Below, one piece after another: positions 1 through 11,724 of a stretch of 64,000 nucleotides of DNA; position 1 is the stretch's first letter, and every line of letters begins with the position of its first letter. A program made the position numbers and the translations under genes. The DNA comes from Rhipidocladum racemiflorum (lineage: Eukaryota; Streptophyta; Magnoliopsida; Poales; Poaceae): positions 18,770,001 to 18,834,000 of the forward strand of contig CM070591.1 in NCBI GenBank assembly GCA_036346355.1, given 5' to 3'. Under the pieces are notes generated by a model, which was given only the letters and a program-made list of their open reading frames with translations, had not been told where the DNA came from and made no database searches.

Positions 1-14
1 TCCCCCCTTAATAG
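1..14 (-). other. Polypurine tract of element A/F
   Basis: Read on the minus strand this is a run of A and G ending in a G block, the primer site for plus-strand DNA synthesis. The same tract touches an LTR at 6983, 19570, 41273 and 58621. Here the LTR it should touch lies just left of the window, so the 3' LTR of this element is outside. Confidence 0.85.
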
Positions 15-31
15 AATCTCGTCCCCGAGAT

Positions 32-1249
32 TCAGGGCTCTCTACAGAATAGGTTTGGAAACTCTTTCTTCAAATCCTCTTCGCGCTGCCAAGTTGCTTC
101 ACTCTCCGCGTGGTTGCTCCATTGAACTCTGCAGAAACGGGTTGACTTGTTCCTAGTCTCTCGATCCATTGTGTCTAGAATCTTCACGGGGTGCTCCTTG
201 TAAGTCAAATCTTCTTGGAACTCAATTGACTCTAGCGGTGTCTGTTCCTTAGGTACTCGGAGACACTTCTTCTGTTGGGACACGTGGAATCCATCATGCA
301 CTCCTGCTAGTGACTGCGGCAACTCCAGCTGGTAAGCAACTTCTCCTCTGCGGCTCAAAATCTTGAATGGTCCAACATATCTCGGCGCGAGTTTTCCTTT
401 GGCATGGAATCTCTTAACTCCTCTGAGCGGCGTAACTCTGAGGTATACGAAGTCTTCTGGTTCAAAACTCAAATCCCGGCGACGATTGTCAGCATAACTC
501 TTCTGTCGTGATTGGGCTATCTTCAACCTTTCCCTAATCATGGCAATCTGCTCTTCAGCTTCTTGAAGAATATCAGGCCCGAAGACACGGCGCTCACCGG
601 TCTCATTCCAGTTTAATGGCGTCCGACAGGGTCGACCATACAGTGCCTCAAAAGGTGACATCTGTAAACTAGCCTGGTAACTATTGTTGTAACTGAATTC
701 GGCATACGGCAAACTCTTATCCCAAGAGGTAGCATAAGCCAATGCACACGCTCTTAGCATATCTTCCAGAATCTGATTGACTCTTTCGGTCTGTCCATCC
801 GTCTGTGGATGATAAGCTGTACTGAAGTTCAAACGGGTTCCCATGGCTTCATGCAACTTATTCCAGAACCTTGAGGTAAATTGGGTACATTTGTCCGATA
901 CAATCCTCTTTGGCACTCCGTGCAAACAGACGATCTTGATCATGTACAACTCTGCTAATTTATCTCCCGAGTAAGTGGTCTTCACGGGGATGAAATGGGC
1001 TACTTTGGTCAAGCGATCCACTATAACCCATATGGAGTCATAACCTCCTTGAGTCTTAGGCAAACCGGTAATGAAATCCATTCCGATTTCCTCCCACTTC
1101 CACTCAGGTATTTTCAACGGCTGTAGTAATCCTGCTGGTCTCTGATGCATTGCCTTGACTCTCTGGCACACGTCGCACAATGCAACATGCTCGGCGACTT
1201 CACGCTTCATGCTCGGCCACCAGAATCTTTCCTTCAAATCTCGATACAT
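32..1249 (-). CDS. Integrase plus chromodomain of element A/F (405-residue open frame)
   Basis: This open frame covers most of the integrase, which inserts the cDNA into host chromatin. It begins inside the zinc-binding region (the CX2C half is C25 and C28). The catalytic core follows with the DDE triad at about D58 (GMDFITGLPK), D119 (RIVSD) and E155 (QTDGQTERVNQ), then the GPY/F-type region (YVGPFKILSRRGEVAYQLELP, near residues 290-310). The last 60 residues (VKILDTMDRETRNK ... VQWSNH ... ATWQREEDL) resemble a chromodomain, which in chromoviruses directs insertion to heterochromatin. The frame is really the end of pol: the Met is internal, and the upstream pol reads in another frame after an apparent 1-nt loss near 1260. 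SDKC replaces SDRG beside the second Asp. Confidence 0.85.
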   Translation of the reverse strand: MYRDLKERFWWPSMKREVAEHVALCDVCQRVKAMHQRPAGLLQPLKIPEWKWEEIGMDFITGLPKTQGGYDSIWVIVDRLTKVAHFIPVKTTYSGDKLAELYMIKIVCLHGVPKRIVSDKCTQFTSRFWNKLHEAMGTRLNFSTAYHPQTDGQTERVNQILEDMLRACALAYATSWDKSLPYAEFSYNNSYQASLQMSPFEALYGRPCRTPLNWNETGERRVFGPDILQEAEEQIAMIRERLKIAQSRQKSYADNRRRDLSFEPEDFVYLRVTPLRGVKRFHAKGKLAPRYVGPFKILSRRGEVAYQLELPQSLAGVHDGFHVSQQKKCLRVPKEQTPLESIEFQEDLTYKEHPVKILDTMDRETRNKSTRFCRVQWSNHAESEATWQREEDLKKEFPNLFCREP

Positions 1250-1965
1250 TTTGGCGCTTCGGGATGAATTGAATACTTGGAGTCATGGGCTTCTTCTAGA
1301 ATCAACTGCTTCAGCTCCTTTTTGTTCGGCACACAAATGCGATCCTTCATCCATAACGTGCCTTGCTCATCCAACTTGAAGTCCTCTGCCTTGCCTTCCT
1401 CCTTGATGGACTTAATCATGCGGATCTTGTCATCATCCTTCTGTCCTTCTCGGATCTGATCCTCTAGGGTAGGCTTTACTTCTAAAGTGGCCAAGAATCC
1501 GCTAGGTACCACCTCAATCTTCATTCTCTGGAAATCCTCACATAACTCATCCTGACTTGTGGCTAGCAACATACTCACGGTATGGCTTTTCCGACTCAGA
1601 GCATCGGCTACTACGTTGGCCTTTCCAGGATGATAATGGATTCCGACATTGTAATCCTTAATCAACTCTATCCATCTCCTTTGCCTCATATTCAGATCCG
1701 ACTGGGTGAATATGTACTTAAGGCTCTTATGATCTGTATACACTTCACATCTGTTCCCGATCAGATAGTGACGCCATATCTTCAAGGCATGCACTACGGT
1801 AGCTAACTCTAGGTCATGCGTCGGGTAATTTTCCTCATGCGGCCTCAACTGCCTTGATGCATAAGCGACGACCTTTCCATTCTGCATCAGCACACATCCA
1901 AGTCCTTGGCGCGATGCGTCACAATAAATATCAAAGCTTTGATTAACATCCGGTAGAACTAACAC
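1234..1965 (-). pseudogene. RNase H and integrase N-terminal zinc region (pol, element A/F)
   Basis: A 243-residue open frame of pol. It carries RNase H, which degrades the RNA strand of the cDNA hybrid, with acidic residues in FDIYCDAS, DLELATVVHALKIW, YTDHKSLKY and VADALSR. A linker follows, then the HH part of the integrase HHCC zinc site (AHDSKYSIH). The frame is lost at both ends. At its C-terminus CCAGG of sister copies is CGGG here, costing one base, so integrase continues in the overlapping frame. At its N-terminus it meets the broken RT region. Confidence 0.8.
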
Positions 1966-3402
1966 CTGCTGATGTCAATCGCTTCTTGACTCTGAAATCC
2001 TTTCTCACATTCTGGCGTCCATGCAAACTTCTTCTCCTTTTTCAGCAATTGCGTAAGAGGTCTCGCAATTGTTGAAAAGCCTTCAATGAAGCGGCGGTAG
2101 TAACCTGCCATTCAAAGGAAACTCGGATCTGGGTCACGCCTTGGTGCTCCCAATGTAACACGACTTCTACTTTACTTGGATCAACGGCGACTCCTTCATG
2201 GTCATTACATGTCCGAGGAACTCCACCTTGTCCTTCCAAAAATCACACTTACCGAACTTGGCGAAGAGTTGCTTTGTTCCTCGGCTTTTCCAAAACTCGC
2301 CTCAAGTGTTCGGCATGTTCATCCTCCTGTCTTGGAGTAGATTAGAATATCATCTATGAACACGACAACAAACTTGTCCAAATATTCCATGAACACCTTA
2401 TTCATCATATTCATGAAATATCTTTGGCGCATTCGTCGCACCAAAGGACATAATCAGAACTCGTAATGTCCATATCTTGACGAGAATGCGGTCTTTGGGA
2501 TATCTTCCGATCGGATCTTCAATCGATGGTATCCCGATCTCAGATCAATCTTGGAGAAAACTCCGGCTCCTCTCACCGATCAAACAAATCATCAATCCTG
2601 GGTAGCGGATACTTATTCTTCCACGGTGACTTCATTGAGTGCACGGTAGTCAATGCACATCCTGAAACTCCCATCCTTCTTCTTGACAAACAGAATCAAG
2701 CGCTCCCCACGGCGACGAACTTGGTCTGATAAATCCTTTCTCCATTAACTCTTCAAGTTGCTTTTTCATCTCTACCAATTCTTCGGTGGACATCCGATAC
2801 GGTCTCTTTGCTATCGGTGCTGTACCAGGTACAAGCTCTATCACAAACTCTATATCCCTATCCGGTGGCATACCAGGTAGATCTTCAGGAAAAACATCTG
2901 GGTACTCATTCACTACTGAGACATCCTCTATGCAGATTGCCTTGGTACTGTTAACCATCAACTGTCCATCTCTAACGGCAGTAGCTTGAAATTCCACTTT
3001 CTTTCCACACGGGCTCTCGACTGAGATAGTCCTTTGTCCACAATCCAATACGGCCTTGTGCTTGGATAACCAATCCATTCCCAAAATGACATCCAAGGTC
3101 TGGGTCTCCAAAATAATAAGGTTCGCTAGGAATTCTATCCCATCTATTAGTATTCTCACCCCAGAACATCCTACTTTCGTTCGGAGTTCGGAACCAGGGC
3201 TTTGAACTAAAAGCATGCATTTAAGTCTTGCAATCTCCAAATCATTTTTAGCAGCAAAGCCTTGAGAAACAAACGAATGCGAAGCTCCGGAATCAAACAA
3301 AACTGTTGCAGGTACTGAGTTGACTAGTAACTTACCCAGTACGACATCCGTAGCATTCTGCAGTGCATCTGCGGTGACATGGTTGACTCGGCCTCTCACC
3401 AC
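1966..3402 (-). pseudogene. Protease and reverse transcriptase region of pol (element A/F), frameshifted
   Basis: The intact part (2650-3402, 250 residues) starts VRGRVNHVTADAL and holds the aspartic protease motif LFDSGAS (Asp near residue 37), a LGMDWLSKH stretch typical of gypsy proteases, and the start of RT (RPYRMSTEELVEMKKQ, GFIRPSSSPWG). After about 2695 the frame breaks. RT motifs remain readable in other frames down to 1966: the catalytic FIDDILIYS falls near 2340-2365, next to a small insertion, and the thumb/connection near 2042-2239. Compared with element D, most breaks coincide with CAG or CTG triplets. Confidence 0.8.
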
Positions 3403-3557
3403 GATGCAGGGTGTGGCTCTGATCTTTGGCGTCTGGTGGTGTGGTTCCCAGTTGAAGCGGATCGGGTTACTCCTGCTGTCTTCTTAGGACAACTGTTGGC
3501 AAAGTGTCCGGCTCGTTGCGATTGTAGCGGCGTCTCACTTTGTTCCTTCTTGTTCTT
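3396..3557 (-). pseudogene. 3' end of gag (nucleocapsid) of element A/F
   Basis: This fragment encodes the region just after or within the gag zinc knuckle (SETPLQS, RAGHFANSCPKK) and then the basic linker into protease. The CCHC order expected from relatives is only partly readable (GHFANSC). The frame runs out of the LTR at its start, because the B-C array begins at 3558. The remaining gag codons of this element lie at 28630-29556. Near its end, in SEPHPASW then stop, the gag frame closes a few bases into the pol frame, as in element G. Confidence 0.7.
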
Positions 3558-5032
3558 TGCCGGGACCCCGAATTTGCAAATCCGACCCTCTGTGTATTCA
3601 GCACTAGTCCAGAACGCGCTAGTGCACACGCCTTAACATCGGTAAATAGCACAATCATACCAAACGATACCAATAAAGTACTTTATTTAAATAACCAAAC
3701 TGGTTACTCGACCTTATGGCCAAGTTACAAAATGTATGCCTCGCAAGGCGAAACTTATGCAGAGAAAAATAATAGCAATGAAAATAAGATAACCCGTGGC
3801 GCCATCCAAGATACCACACAGCAACTGACCGGCTCGCATCCCTAAGTAGACGGATCTTCTTGGAGTTCCTCCTCCAAAGCCGTGTAGTCTCCTCTTCAAC
3901 TGTATTGTGTTGAGGCAAGGGTGAGTACTTGGTACTCGACAAGTCATGCACGAATGCAAGCTAATATACTATATGCATGGCTTGGTACAAAGGAATAGCT
4001 CAAGGTATATTTGCGAAACAAGATTTGAAAAGTAATATAAGTAGATTCAGCAAGAGAAATAAGTAAAGCGTAAATAACTTTTCAAGAAGTTTTAATAAAC
4101 ATTTTCCCCATCCTAAACCATATTTCCATCATCTTCATTATTAAACCAAACCAACTTCCAAATCCAAGTTATTTTCAGAAAGTCTAACCCTTGACTGTAA
4201 TTCCCGAGCAATGTCCAGTACCGTGGACTCGGCTATTTAAATAGATTCTACACTCTGCAGAGGTTATGCACTTTACCCACAAGATACAAACAAACACCAC
4301 AAAGGCGAAGTTCGTAACAAAGCCTTTCGGAAGCCTCAAACAACACAGGTGGTCCTCCCCGGTTCGTGCTCTACACCATCCCTTCCCTTAGCCAAGGCGA
4401 AGTATGGGACTAACACACCGTTAGATGGGTATCTGGCCACAGCCACGATACGCTCCCCCGTACAATCACACAAACGGTGTAACTGACACCCTGAGGCTCC
4501 ACAAGTGAGTCCTTAGCGACTTAGTCAACTAGGGCCATCCCATTCCAGCCATGTGGTTGCAAGTATGACCCAGTTCAAAGGCTTGCAAGGTTAAGTCCTT
4601 AGAGTGACCAGGGCAAGACTACCCGAAAAACCAAATCAACACTCCCAATGCCACAACTGGCCCACCTGATTACTCTTGCCACATGCCCCGGTCTAAAACC
4701 ATTTATCAAACCCCGCTTGATTACCATGCACCACGTGCCATCAACATCACATGATACTTTTCCCAAAACAGGTTCAATATATCATTAAGTCAATATTAAC
4801 ATTTGATTGTCCAAAATCATGTCATGAGCACGAAAGTGTGTCTAAGCAGTATACTACAACGGTCTAAACCCATGTTGGCAATTTAATAAGGTCCAACTAG
4901 TAAACCACAACTAGGGTGACAAAGGGTCATGGCACATACTTAAGTAATCAAGGTGTCATATAGCAAATTGGTATTTATCTAACCCCCAGGTTTAAACAAA
5001 GTATTTTTCTAATTGAACTAGCATGCAATAGT

Positions 5033-5261
5033 TTAAATCAAAATAGATTTCGAAATAGGATCAACATGGTCAAAGCACAACTTGCCTTCAAAAAGTACTT
5101 GCTCTTGGTCTTGAGTTGGATCCTGAGTCAACACTTCTCCTTCGAATCCTTCCCAAGACTTCAACGTCTACTCGTAAAGCGTGCAAATAGCAAATACACA
5201 AATAAACACTAGGAAAAAACATCCCAAAACTCCAAATAAAATCCATAAACAGAGAGAACAT
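5033..5261 (-). pseudogene. LTR small ORF, frameshifted copy
   Basis: Same position and sense as the intact 75-codon LTR ORF at 16301-16528. Length is 229 nt instead of 228. The extra base lies where relatives read a CCGGCAC-type sequence and this copy has CCCAAGAC. The downstream part (EGEVLTQDPTQDQEQ...) is still present in frame with the normal stop. Confidence 0.5.
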
Positions 5262-5565
5262 AATTTTCTGGATTTTTAGGAACTGGAATCGTTCAAATCG
5301 GAGTTAAAATGCAAAAGTTATGATTTATTAAAGTTTAAATAATCAATTAAATAATATTACAGAGAAAAACTTTAGTCCAAAAATTAAATAAAATTTATAT
5401 TTAGGTAGATCTTAATTTTATACAAATTTAGAAATTTGAATCACTCAAATCGGAGTTGAAACGCAAAAGTTATAAGCGTTTGAAGTTTGAATCTAAATTT
5501 GAATCAATATTTCGAATTAATAAATCATTTTCTTTTTCGGAAATTAATTATTGCGTCAGCGTGGA

Positions 5566-5769
5566 CACGTGTCAGCTCCTGATTGGCTGGCTGACGTCAG
5601 CCGGCTCATGGGCTCAGCCCACGGCGCGGTTTGGTCCACGGTGGACCCGGTCCACAGCTCGGGTGAGGCTGACAGGTGGGGCCTACAGATGACGTCATTG
5701 CTGACGTCAGCACACTGCTGGGACAGCTGCTGACAAGCGGCCCCCACCGTGACGTCAGCGATGACGTCA
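5566..5769. promoter_or_regulatory. G-box, CCAAT and five TGACGTCA sites in LTR
   Basis: A CACGTG (5566-5571), an ATTGG (CCAAT on the other strand, 5582-5586) and five perfect TGACGTCA palindromes (5592, 5690, 5702, 5750, 5762) occur within about 200 bases. TGACGTCA is the classic binding site of TGA/CREB-type bZIP factors, and CACGTG of G-box/ABRE factors. Activity is inferred from motif density only. Confidence 0.5.
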
Positions 5770-6982
5770 TGGTGCAGTTCCGCTGTCCCGCTGACGCGCG
5801 GGCCCGCCGTGTCAGCGACACGCGCGCGTGTGCGCTGGTTGCGCTGACCGCGACGGTCAGCCTTCCAGGACGCGTGGCACAATCTCGGCCGTTGATTCGA
5901 AAATCAACGGCCCAGATTGGATCGGGTGACGCACGTTCTGGGGTGAACGTGGCCAATCTGGACCGTTGGATCTAGATCCAACGGCTGGGATTAGATCCGA
6001 GGATCTAGACGTGATCTCACCGTGACGGTCAGATCTGGATCGGACGGCTGTCCGAGCTCGCGAGGTTGATGTCGACGCGGCGGCGTTGGCTTGACCGGAG
6101 ACGAAGACGACGACCTCCCGTGCGGCGTTTCCGTGCAACTCCGGCGTGAAGGCTGGCACTCCCAGGCGCGGCGCGACACGGCGATCTCGGCCTGGTTTGG
6201 TGTCGCTTAAGACGGCGGATGCGCGAGATCAACGAAATCATGGCGGAAGACCTCCTCTACTCCGGCGAGCAATAGCGGGCGACGGCGGCGCTCAAAGAGG
6301 TGAGAAGGGGCTCGGAGTGCGGACGGTTGTGCGCTTCCGATGGCGGCGGCGTATTTAAAGGGGCCTCGGCTTCCGTGTAGAGCGCGAAACCGAGGTTGAC
6401 ACTGATGACGGGCGGCGGAGGACTCCGGCTCGGATCCGGCGAAGACGACGAAATCGCGGCCGTCCACGTGGCGCGATCAATGGCCACGATGGCTTGGCGC
6501 GAACGGGTCCGGTCCGGACACGGCTCGGGTCGGGGTCGGTCGATCATGACCGTTGGATCTCGATCCGACGGTCCACGTGGGTTAAGGTTCAACGTGGTTC
6601 GGTCAAGTCGGCTGGCTCGGGTCGGACTCGAGTCCGACTCGGGTTCTGACTCGGTCGGAGGAATAGTACTTGACCCGAGTTGAATTTCCAGCGATTTAAT
6701 ATTTAAAATAATTCCCAGTAATTCATTTAATTCATTAAAAATAGCAAAAGACTCAGAGAAATTCCAGAAAAACTCTGGAAAATACTTTGGAACATTTTGG
6801 ACTCAAATAAAATATTTCCAACAAAATTTTATTTGCAAAATTAAATTCTTTAATTATTTCAAAATGGAATAAATTCAAATAAATTCCAAATAAATCCAAA
6901 TAAATTCCAGAAAATTCCAAAAATTCACCAAAGTGCCAAATCACACATGAATTTAAGAAAAGCAAAATTTTGGGGTGTTACA

Positions 6983-6996
6983 AACCTCCCCCCCTT
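6983..6996 (-). other. Polypurine tract of element B
   Basis: Minus-strand purine run with a block of G, directly next to the LTR start at 6982. It marks the 3' end of the B internal region. Confidence 0.9.
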
Positions 6997-7028
6997 AATA
7001 GAATCTCGTCCCCGAGATTCAGGGCTTA

Positions 7029-8164
7029 CTAAAGGAATAGGTTTGGAAACTCTTTCTTCAAATCCTCTTCGCGCTCCCAAGTCGCTTCGCTTTCTTCATG
7101 GTTGCTCCACTGAACTCTACAGAAACGGGTTGACTTGTTTCTAGTTTCTCGATCCATTGTGTCTAGAATCCTAACGGGATACTCCTTATAAGTCAAATCC
7201 TCTTGCAACTCGATTGACTCTAGCGGTGTCTGTTCCTCAGGAACTCGAAGACACTTCTTTAGCTGGGACACATGGAATACGTCATGCACTCCTGCCAACG
7301 ACTGTGGCAACTCCAGCTGATAAGCAACTTCGCCTCTGCGACTCAAAATCTTAAATGGTCCAACATAACGGGGTGCAAGTTTCCCTTTGGCATGGAACCT
7401 CTTAACTCCCCACGAGGCGTACCTCCGAGGTATACAAAGTCTTACGGTTCAAAACTCAAGTCTCGGCGATGATTGTCAAGATAACTCTTTTGTCGAGATT
7501 GGGCTATCTTCAACCTTTCCCTAATCATGGCGACCGTTTCTTCAGCCTCTTGAAGAATATCAGGCCCAAAGACACGGCGCTCGCCGGTCTCATTCCAATT
7601 CAATGGCGTCCGACAGGATCGACCATACAGTGCCTCAAAAGGTGACATCTGTAAACTAGCCTGATAACTATTGTTGTAACTAAACTCGGCATACGGCAAA
7701 CTCTTATCCCAAGAAGTAGCATAAGCCAATGCACAAGCTCTCAACATATCTTCCAGAATCTGGTTGACTCTTTCGGTCTGTCCATCCGTCTGTGGATGAT
7801 AAGTCATCTTGAAGTTCAAACGGGTTCCCATGGCTTCATGCAACTTATTCCAGAACCTTGAGGTAAATTGGGTACCTCTGTCCGATACAATCCTCTTTGG
7901 CACTCCGTGCAAACAGACAATCCTGATCATGTATAATTCTGCTAATTTATCTCCCGAGTAAGTGGTCTTCACGGGGATAAAATGGGCTACTTTAGTCAAG
8001 CGATCCACTATAACCCATATGGAGTCATAACCTCCTTGAGTCTTCGGCAAACCGGTAATGAAATCCATTCCGATTTCCTCCCACTTCCACTCGGTATTTT
8101 CGGTGGTCAGTAGCAATCCTCGCTGGTCTCGATGCATTGCCTTGACTCTCGGCATACGTCGCAC
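7029..8164 (-). pseudogene. Integrase and chromodomain of element B
   Basis: Two open parts are visible. The first (7442-8164) has the DDE core: GMDFITGLPK, VPKRIVSDRGTQF and HPQTDGQTERVNQ with all three acids present. The second (7029-7346) has the end of the GPY/F region and a complete-looking chromodomain (VRILDTMDRETRNK to EEDLKKEFPNLF). Between them, at about 7345-7445, bases are missing around the FEPEDFVYLR stretch. The zinc region upstream (8160-8300) is out of frame. Would act in nuclear integration if intact. Confidence 0.8.
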
Positions 8165-8295
8165 AATGCAACATGCTCGGCAACTTCACGCTTCATACTC
8201 GGCCACCGAATCTCTCCTTGAGATCCTGATACATCTTGGCGCTTCGGGATGAATTGAGTACTTAGAGTCATGGGCTTCTTCCAAAATCGCTTGCT

Positions 8296-9984
8296 TTAAC
8301 TCCTTTTGTTAGGCACACAAATGCGATCCTTCATCCACAACGTGCCTTGCTCATCCAACTTGAAGTCCTCTGCCTTGCCTTCCTCCTTGATGGACTTAAT
8401 CCTGCGGATCTTGTCATCATCCTTCTGTCCTTCTCGGATCTGATTCTCTAGGGTAGGCTTTACTTCTAATGCGGCCAAGAATCCGCTAGGTACTACCTCA
8501 ATCTTCATTTTCTGAAAATCCTCACATAACTCGTCCTGACTTGTGGCTAGCAACGTACTCACGGTATGGCTTTTCCGACTCAGAGCGTCGGCTACTACGT
8601 TGGCCTTCCCGGGATGGTAATGGATTCCAACATTGTAGTCCTTGATCAACTCTAACCATCTCCTCTCGCCTCATATTCAGATCCGATCGGGTGAATATGT
8701 ACTTAAGGCTCTTATGATCCGTATACACTTCACATCTGTTTCCAATCGATAGTGACGCCATATCTTCAAGGCATGCACTACGGCAGCCTAACTCTAGGTC
8801 ATGTGTCGGATAATTTTCCTCATGCGGCCTCAATCGCCTTGATGCATACGCGACGACCTTTCCATTCTCATCGGACACATCCAAGTCCTTGGCGCGATGC
8901 GTCACAATAAATATCGAAGCTTTGAGCAACATCCGGTAGAACTAACACCGGTCTTGGCGTCAATCGCTTCTTCACTCCTGAAATCCTTTCTCATATTCTG
9001 GCGTCCATGCAAACTTCTTTTCCTTCTTCGCCTGCGTAAGAGGTTTCGCAATTGTCGAAAAGCCTTCGATGAAACGGCGGTAGTATCCTGCCATTCCAAG
9101 GAAACTCGAATCTGGTCACAGCCTTGGTGCTCCCAATGTAACACCGCTTCTACTTTGCTTGGATCTACTGGCGACTCCTTCATGGTCATTACATGTCCAA
9201 GAAACTCCACCTTGTCCTTCCAAAAATCACACTTGCTGAACTTGGCGAAAAGTTGTTGTTCCTCGGCTTTTCCAAAACTCGCCTTAAGTGTTCGGCATGT
9301 TCATCCTCTGTCTTGGAGTAGATTAGGATATCGTCTATGAACACGACGACAAACTTGTCCAAATATTCCATGAACACCTTATTCATCATATTCATGAAAT
9401 AAGTCGGCGCATTCGTCGTGCCAAAGGACATAATCAAACTCGTAATGTCCATATCTTGACGAGAATGCGGTCTTGAATATCTTACGATCGGATCTTCAAT
9501 CGATGGTATCCCGATCTCGAGATCAATCTTGGAGAAAACTCCGGCTCCTCTTAATCGATCAAACAAATCATCAATCCGGGTAGCGGATACTTATTCTTCA
9601 CGGTGACTTCATTGAGTGCATGGTAGTCAATGCACATCCTGAAACTCCCGTCCTTCTTCTTGACAAACAAAGCGGTGCTCCCCACGGCGACGAGCTTGGC
9701 ACGATAAATCCTTTCTCCATTAACTCTTCTAGCTGTTTCTTCATCTCTACCAACTCCTCGGTGGACATCCGATAGGGTCTCTTTGCTATCGGTCTTTGTG
9801 CCGGTACAAGCTCTATTACAAATTCTATGTCCCTGTCTGGCGGCATACCAGGTAGATCTTCGGGAAAAACATCTGGGTACTCATTCACTACTGGGACATC
9901 CTCTATGCTGATTGCCTTGGTACTGTTAACCATCAACTGTCCATCTCTAATGCAGTGGCTTGAAATTCCACTTTCTTCCCACAC
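8296..9984 (-). pseudogene. RT, RNase H and linker of element B pol
   Basis: At least four overlapping frames make up this stretch: RT fingers (9598-9984, RPYRMSTEELVEMKKQ and GFIVPSSSPWGAP), RT palm with the catalytic FIDDILIYSKTED (9189-9566), thumb (8902-9210), RNase H (8522-8932, DLELG, YTDHKSLKYIF) and the RNase H-integrase linker (8296-8649, ADALSRKSHTVSTLL). Each domain is recognisable, but no frame spans two complete domains. Several breaks match CTG or CAG in C or D, for example TTCAATCGATGG here for TTCAACTGATGG. Confidence 0.8.
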
Positions 9985-10464
9985 GGGCTCTCAATCGAGA
10001 TAGTCCTCCGTCCACAATCCAATACGGCCTTGTGCTTGGATAACCAATCCATTCCCAATATAACGCCTAAGGTCCGGGTCTCCAAAATTATAAGGTTTGC
10101 TAGGAACTCTATTCCACCTATCAAGATTCTCACCCGAACATCCTACTTTCGTTCGGAGTTCGAACCAGGGTTTGAACTAAAAGCATGCACTTAAGTCTTG
10201 CAATCCTCAAATCATTTCTAGTAGCAAAGCCTTGCGAAACAAACGAATGCGAAGCTCCAAGTCAAACAAAGCTGTTGCGAGTACTGAGTTAACAAGTAAC
10301 TTACCCGATCTGACGTCAGTAGCATTTTGCGGTGCATCTGCGGTGACATGGTTGACTCGGCCTCTCACCACGATGCCTGGGTGTGGCTCTGATCTTTGGC
10401 GTCCTAGCTGGGTGGTTCCTAGATTGAAGCGAATCGGGTCACTCCTGCTGTCTTCTTTGGACAA
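9933..10464 (-). pseudogene. Protease of element B, continuous with the gag end
   Basis: The frame 10207-10464 reads from gag (SEPHPGIVVRGRVNHVTADA) into protease without a stop. This differs from A/F and G, where gag stops just there. The catalytic motif DSGAS is damaged: the sequence reads FDLELRIRLF where relatives read FDSGASHSFV, after small losses near 10260. The C-terminal half (9933-10133) keeps LGMDWLSKHKAVLDC. Confidence 0.7.
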
Positions 10465-11446
10465 GCTGTTGGCAAAGTGTCACGGCTCGTTGCGATTGTA
10501 GCAGCGTCTCATCGTTCCTTCTTGTTGCCGGGGTAGCGTTTCTAGCGGGTCGGGTGCAGTAGTTACGATTGGCAGGTCTTGGTGCTGGGATGGTGTCCTT
10601 GTTGCATTCTCGTGGTTGGAATCAAGAATTGATTCGGTGCAACTCTCAGCGCTATTTATTGCGTTCCCTGGCGTGATCCTTGCTGTTGCATCCTGCGCTT
10701 CCTGTTCTCATCCAGTTCTTTGCGCTTGTCCTCAAGAATAAGCGCCTTATTAGCCAACTCTTGGAAATCTGGAAAGGTGTGGGTGATCAACCCTACTTGC
10801 AATCCTGAGTTAAGTCCCTTCATAAAAGCGAGGCTATGCGGATTTATCCGTCGCTACATCCTCGGTGCGTAGCGTGCTAGCTGTGTGAACTTGTTCGTAG
10901 TCGGCCACCGGTGATTACCTTGCTTCTGCTCTGAACTCCTCCTTCTTAAGGTCCATAATTCCTTCAGGCACGTGATCGTCGGAATGCAAATTGTGAACTC
11001 TTCCCAAGTGATATCTTGAGGGTTCTCTGCGTGGCACGAAGTTCTCCCACCATTCGGCCAATTTGTTCCTTCCAGGTGATGAGAAGCGTAGAGTACCTTC
11101 TCATTCCCTATGCATTGAGCTATGTGTAGCTTCCTCTCAATTGATCTTAACCAATCATCGGCCTCCAATGGATTGGCATTCCCGGAAGAAAGTGGGTGGG
11201 TGAGTTCTCATGAACTCGATAGTCTTGTATTCGGGCGTTGTCCATGATTAACTTGATTAGCGATGGCCTGAGCGGTGACGTGCTGCATTTGTTGCATCAT
11301 AGCATGCATCAACCGAGTCTGGGCAGCAAGAAAAGCTCCGAAATTCTGCATATCAATCAAGGCGGTCTTTGGTGCTCCATCATTGGGGTTTTCTGTTGGC
11401 GAGAACCACTCCCATTGCTTCCAAAGTTTCCACGGGTGTTCACCAT
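10465..11446 (-). pseudogene. gag of element B, heavily frameshifted
   Basis: The start is placed at 11446, where MVNTRGNFGSNGSGSR begins, the same start as in C, D, F, G and H. Capsid fragments are readable at 10854-11168 (EADDWLRSIERKLHIAQ, GNEKVLYASHHLEGT). The knuckle region follows near 10490. More than five apparent indels break the frame against the gag of D, most at CAG/CTG. Gag would form the cytoplasmic virus-like particle. Confidence 0.75.
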
Positions 11447-11724
11447 CCGCCGATTTGCTCTAGGTTTAGAGATGAGAGGGAAACAAGAATAGACAAGTAA
11501 TATGGAACTTATTCGGGCGAAAGGTGTAGCCTTAAGGTCCAACTTTATTATTTAATAACTTGGTATGGCTGCTTACAATGCCTAAGGGCCTTGCAACACA
11601 TCGCACACTCGACAAGCAATGAAAATCCAAATCGAACTAACACCGAGTCTAACGCCTAAAGGGTGACTCTTTCTTTTATGACGCGACTTCGGCGAAGGAG
11701 TCTCACTAAAGAACCCATGCTCAC

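Larger units (their letters stand above)
1..3557 (-). mobile_element. Element A/F, pol half (Ty3/gypsy chromovirus)
   Basis: This is the 3' half of a minus-strand retrotransposon: PPT, chromodomain, integrase, RNase H, RT, protease and the last part of gag. It stops inside the gag zinc-knuckle region, where an LTR end begins at 3558 (TGCCGGGACC on the plus strand). The matching rest of gag starts at 28630, directly after the last LTR of the B-C array, so A and F look like two halves of one element split by that array. Both halves also share variants with element D (LGGNG in gag, SVVNEYPDVF in pol) against B, C, G and H, which supports joining them. Confidence 0.8.
3558..6982 (-). repeat. LTR, left end of B-C array (3.4 kb)
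   Basis: On the minus strand it runs from TGTAACACCCC at 6982 to CCCGGCA at 3558. It abuts the PPT of element B at 6983. Landmarks on the minus strand are a TATA-like TTTAAATA near 6355, a donor-like GGTGAGATC near 6020, a TGACGTCA cluster (5592-5769), a G-box CACGTG (5566-5571) with CCAAT nearby (5582-5586), a broken small ORF (5033-5261), TATTTAAATA near 4235 and AATAAA near 3680. There are no other genes in it. Confidence 0.9.

Noticed and set aside
3379..3636. Open frames on the strand opposite gag and pol (for example 3379-3636, 22973-23461, 44718-44915)
   Set aside because: They mirror retrotransposon coding sequence and have no features of their own.
5456..5692. Antisense frame MKRKSYKRLKFESKFESIF, repeated in several LTRs (14562, 27126, 33713, 51433)
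   Set aside because: It is antisense to the LTR, and its length and C-terminus change with each indel. Conservation follows from LTR identity, with no codon-position bias that I could see.
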